64,000 bases of DNA, from positions 18,834,885 through 18,898,884 of the forward strand of contig NC_092029.1 in the NCBI RefSeq assembly GCF_042242105.1, given 5' to 3'. Made by a program: the position numbers and the translations under genes. This document shows positions 63,087 through 64,000 of the stretch, in pieces. Numbering within the stretch: the stretch's first letter is position 1; each line of letters opens with the position of its first letter. The stretch is from Pempheris klunzingeri. Taxonomy: Eukaryota; Chordata; Actinopteri; Acropomatiformes; Pempheridae. The notes under the pieces were generated by a model. That model made no database searches. It was not told where the DNA came from and worked only from the letters and a program-made list of their open reading frames with translations.

Positions 63087-64000
63087 TCTTGCGAAAGACA
63101 ACAAGTGACTGGATGAGATTTGAACCGAGTGGCCAGTTGCAAAGTGAAGTGCATAAATAAAGCTAATGGTGGCATAAATTAGCATTAGCAGCTTTAATGA
63201 AGGGTGGAGAGGGGGCCAAGGTGTCACGAATGTGAGTGGGGGAGAAGAAAAGCTCCATGCTCGTCTCTGTCAAAGCTCTGACTCACTCTATCCCATCCAT
63301 TAGTCGTCTGCATGAATCCGAAATACACAAAGGAGCCTGCTAATGCATAGATAACCTAGGGGTCTCTCTCTGTCTTTATCTCTCTGTTCCCTCCTTGCTC
63401 CCCGTTATTCATTCGCTTTTGCCGGTGTTGTTGCTCTGCTCTCGCCTCAGCACTTCATTTCTTCCTGCACTCATCTCTCAGTGTATATCTCCTAGTCTAC
63501 GTCCACATCTGCAAAATTATTTCCGAGATCTTTCATCTCAAATGACATATTACAGAGGTGTGCAGTCTCTTCCGGTGGTGTGTAGATCTTAACTACCCAT
63601 CATTGCCAGGCCACCAAAGATGGATGAGATGAAGATGTGGTCACTTTGTAAGGGGGAAAAATGATTAAAATTCCTTTCTTACCCAATTCCTATCATGGAC
63701 CATTAACGGTGCTTGAATTATTCTTTATGACCTGAGAAGATTCATGAGTGTTTTATCACCTTACATTCTATAATTGCTTGTTGAAAATGCGTTGATCTGA
63801 GATAATGGGCCAATGAAGTGCAGTTTAGTGTGTGAGTAGAGAGTGAAGAAAGACAAAGACAGGCCTCTTATTACTGATTCAAAATTCATAGTTTCGCCAA
63901 TCTGGTTCATCCCACACTTTTGGTTTAGCTTGTCCTGGTTAAGAATAACAGTCTCTGAGATTCCTCCTTCCATTTTAACACAATTGAGGTAAATGGAATT
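63087..64000. other. Intergenic DNA, no gene seen
   Basis: Contains a TC-rich patch around 63361-63400 and nothing else recognisable. Confidence 0.5.

Overview
This window is vertebrate nuclear DNA, almost certainly from a ray-finned (teleost, probably percomorph) fish. Genes are split by GT-AG introns, CA/GT/TA microsatellites are dense, and the interspersed repeats are typical teleost families. There are no operons or prokaryotic signals. Six protein-coding genes can be reconstructed exon by exon, each with an open frame across every junction.

Layout: (1) 1-9.3 kb is upstream DNA of stmn4, with a likely promoter and non-coding first exon near 3.9-4.07 kb, several repeats and a nested transposon. 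(2) stmn4 (+), a neuronal stathmin, has coding exons from 9339 to 12494. (3) An interleukin-17A/F-type cytokine gene (-), 16113 to 14931, is convergent with stmn4. (4) mcm3 (-), the MCM2-7 helicase subunit, has 17 coding exons from 25614 to 20555 and an E2F/CCAAT promoter. (5) paqr8 (+), membrane progestin receptor beta, has a single coding exon at 27920-28996. (6) A small single-pass membrane protein gene (+), 32712-36111, has an N-terminus like the LAT/LIME1 lymphocyte adaptors. (7) znf395 (+), 42496-48558, is preceded by a GC-rich first exon near 40 kb. (8) pnoc (-), prepronociceptin, runs from 56480 to 51559 and is convergent with znf395. (9) 56.6-64 kb shows no gene, only repeats and AT-rich DNA.

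The genes do not form one pathway; the interest is in their linkage. IL17A/F-MCM3-PAQR8 is the order known from human 6p12, while STMN4, PNOC and ZNF395 belong to human 8p21, so this fish segment joins two blocks that are separate in human. The LAT/LIME1-like gene beside znf395 mirrors human LIME1 beside SLC2A4RG, a ZNF395 paralogue, which suggests an old duplicated (ohnologous) gene pair.

Points most worth a second look: the unnamed LAT-like adaptor, a nociceptin that begins YGGF plus a second FGGF peptide in the same precursor, an IL-17 with only four cysteines, a TTAA-flanked piggyBac-like MITE nested in a retroposon, and an 88-bp retroposed fragment with a perfect 12-bp target-site duplication. 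I saw no retrovirus, LTR element, Polinton, CRISPR array, rRNA or intact tRNA gene.
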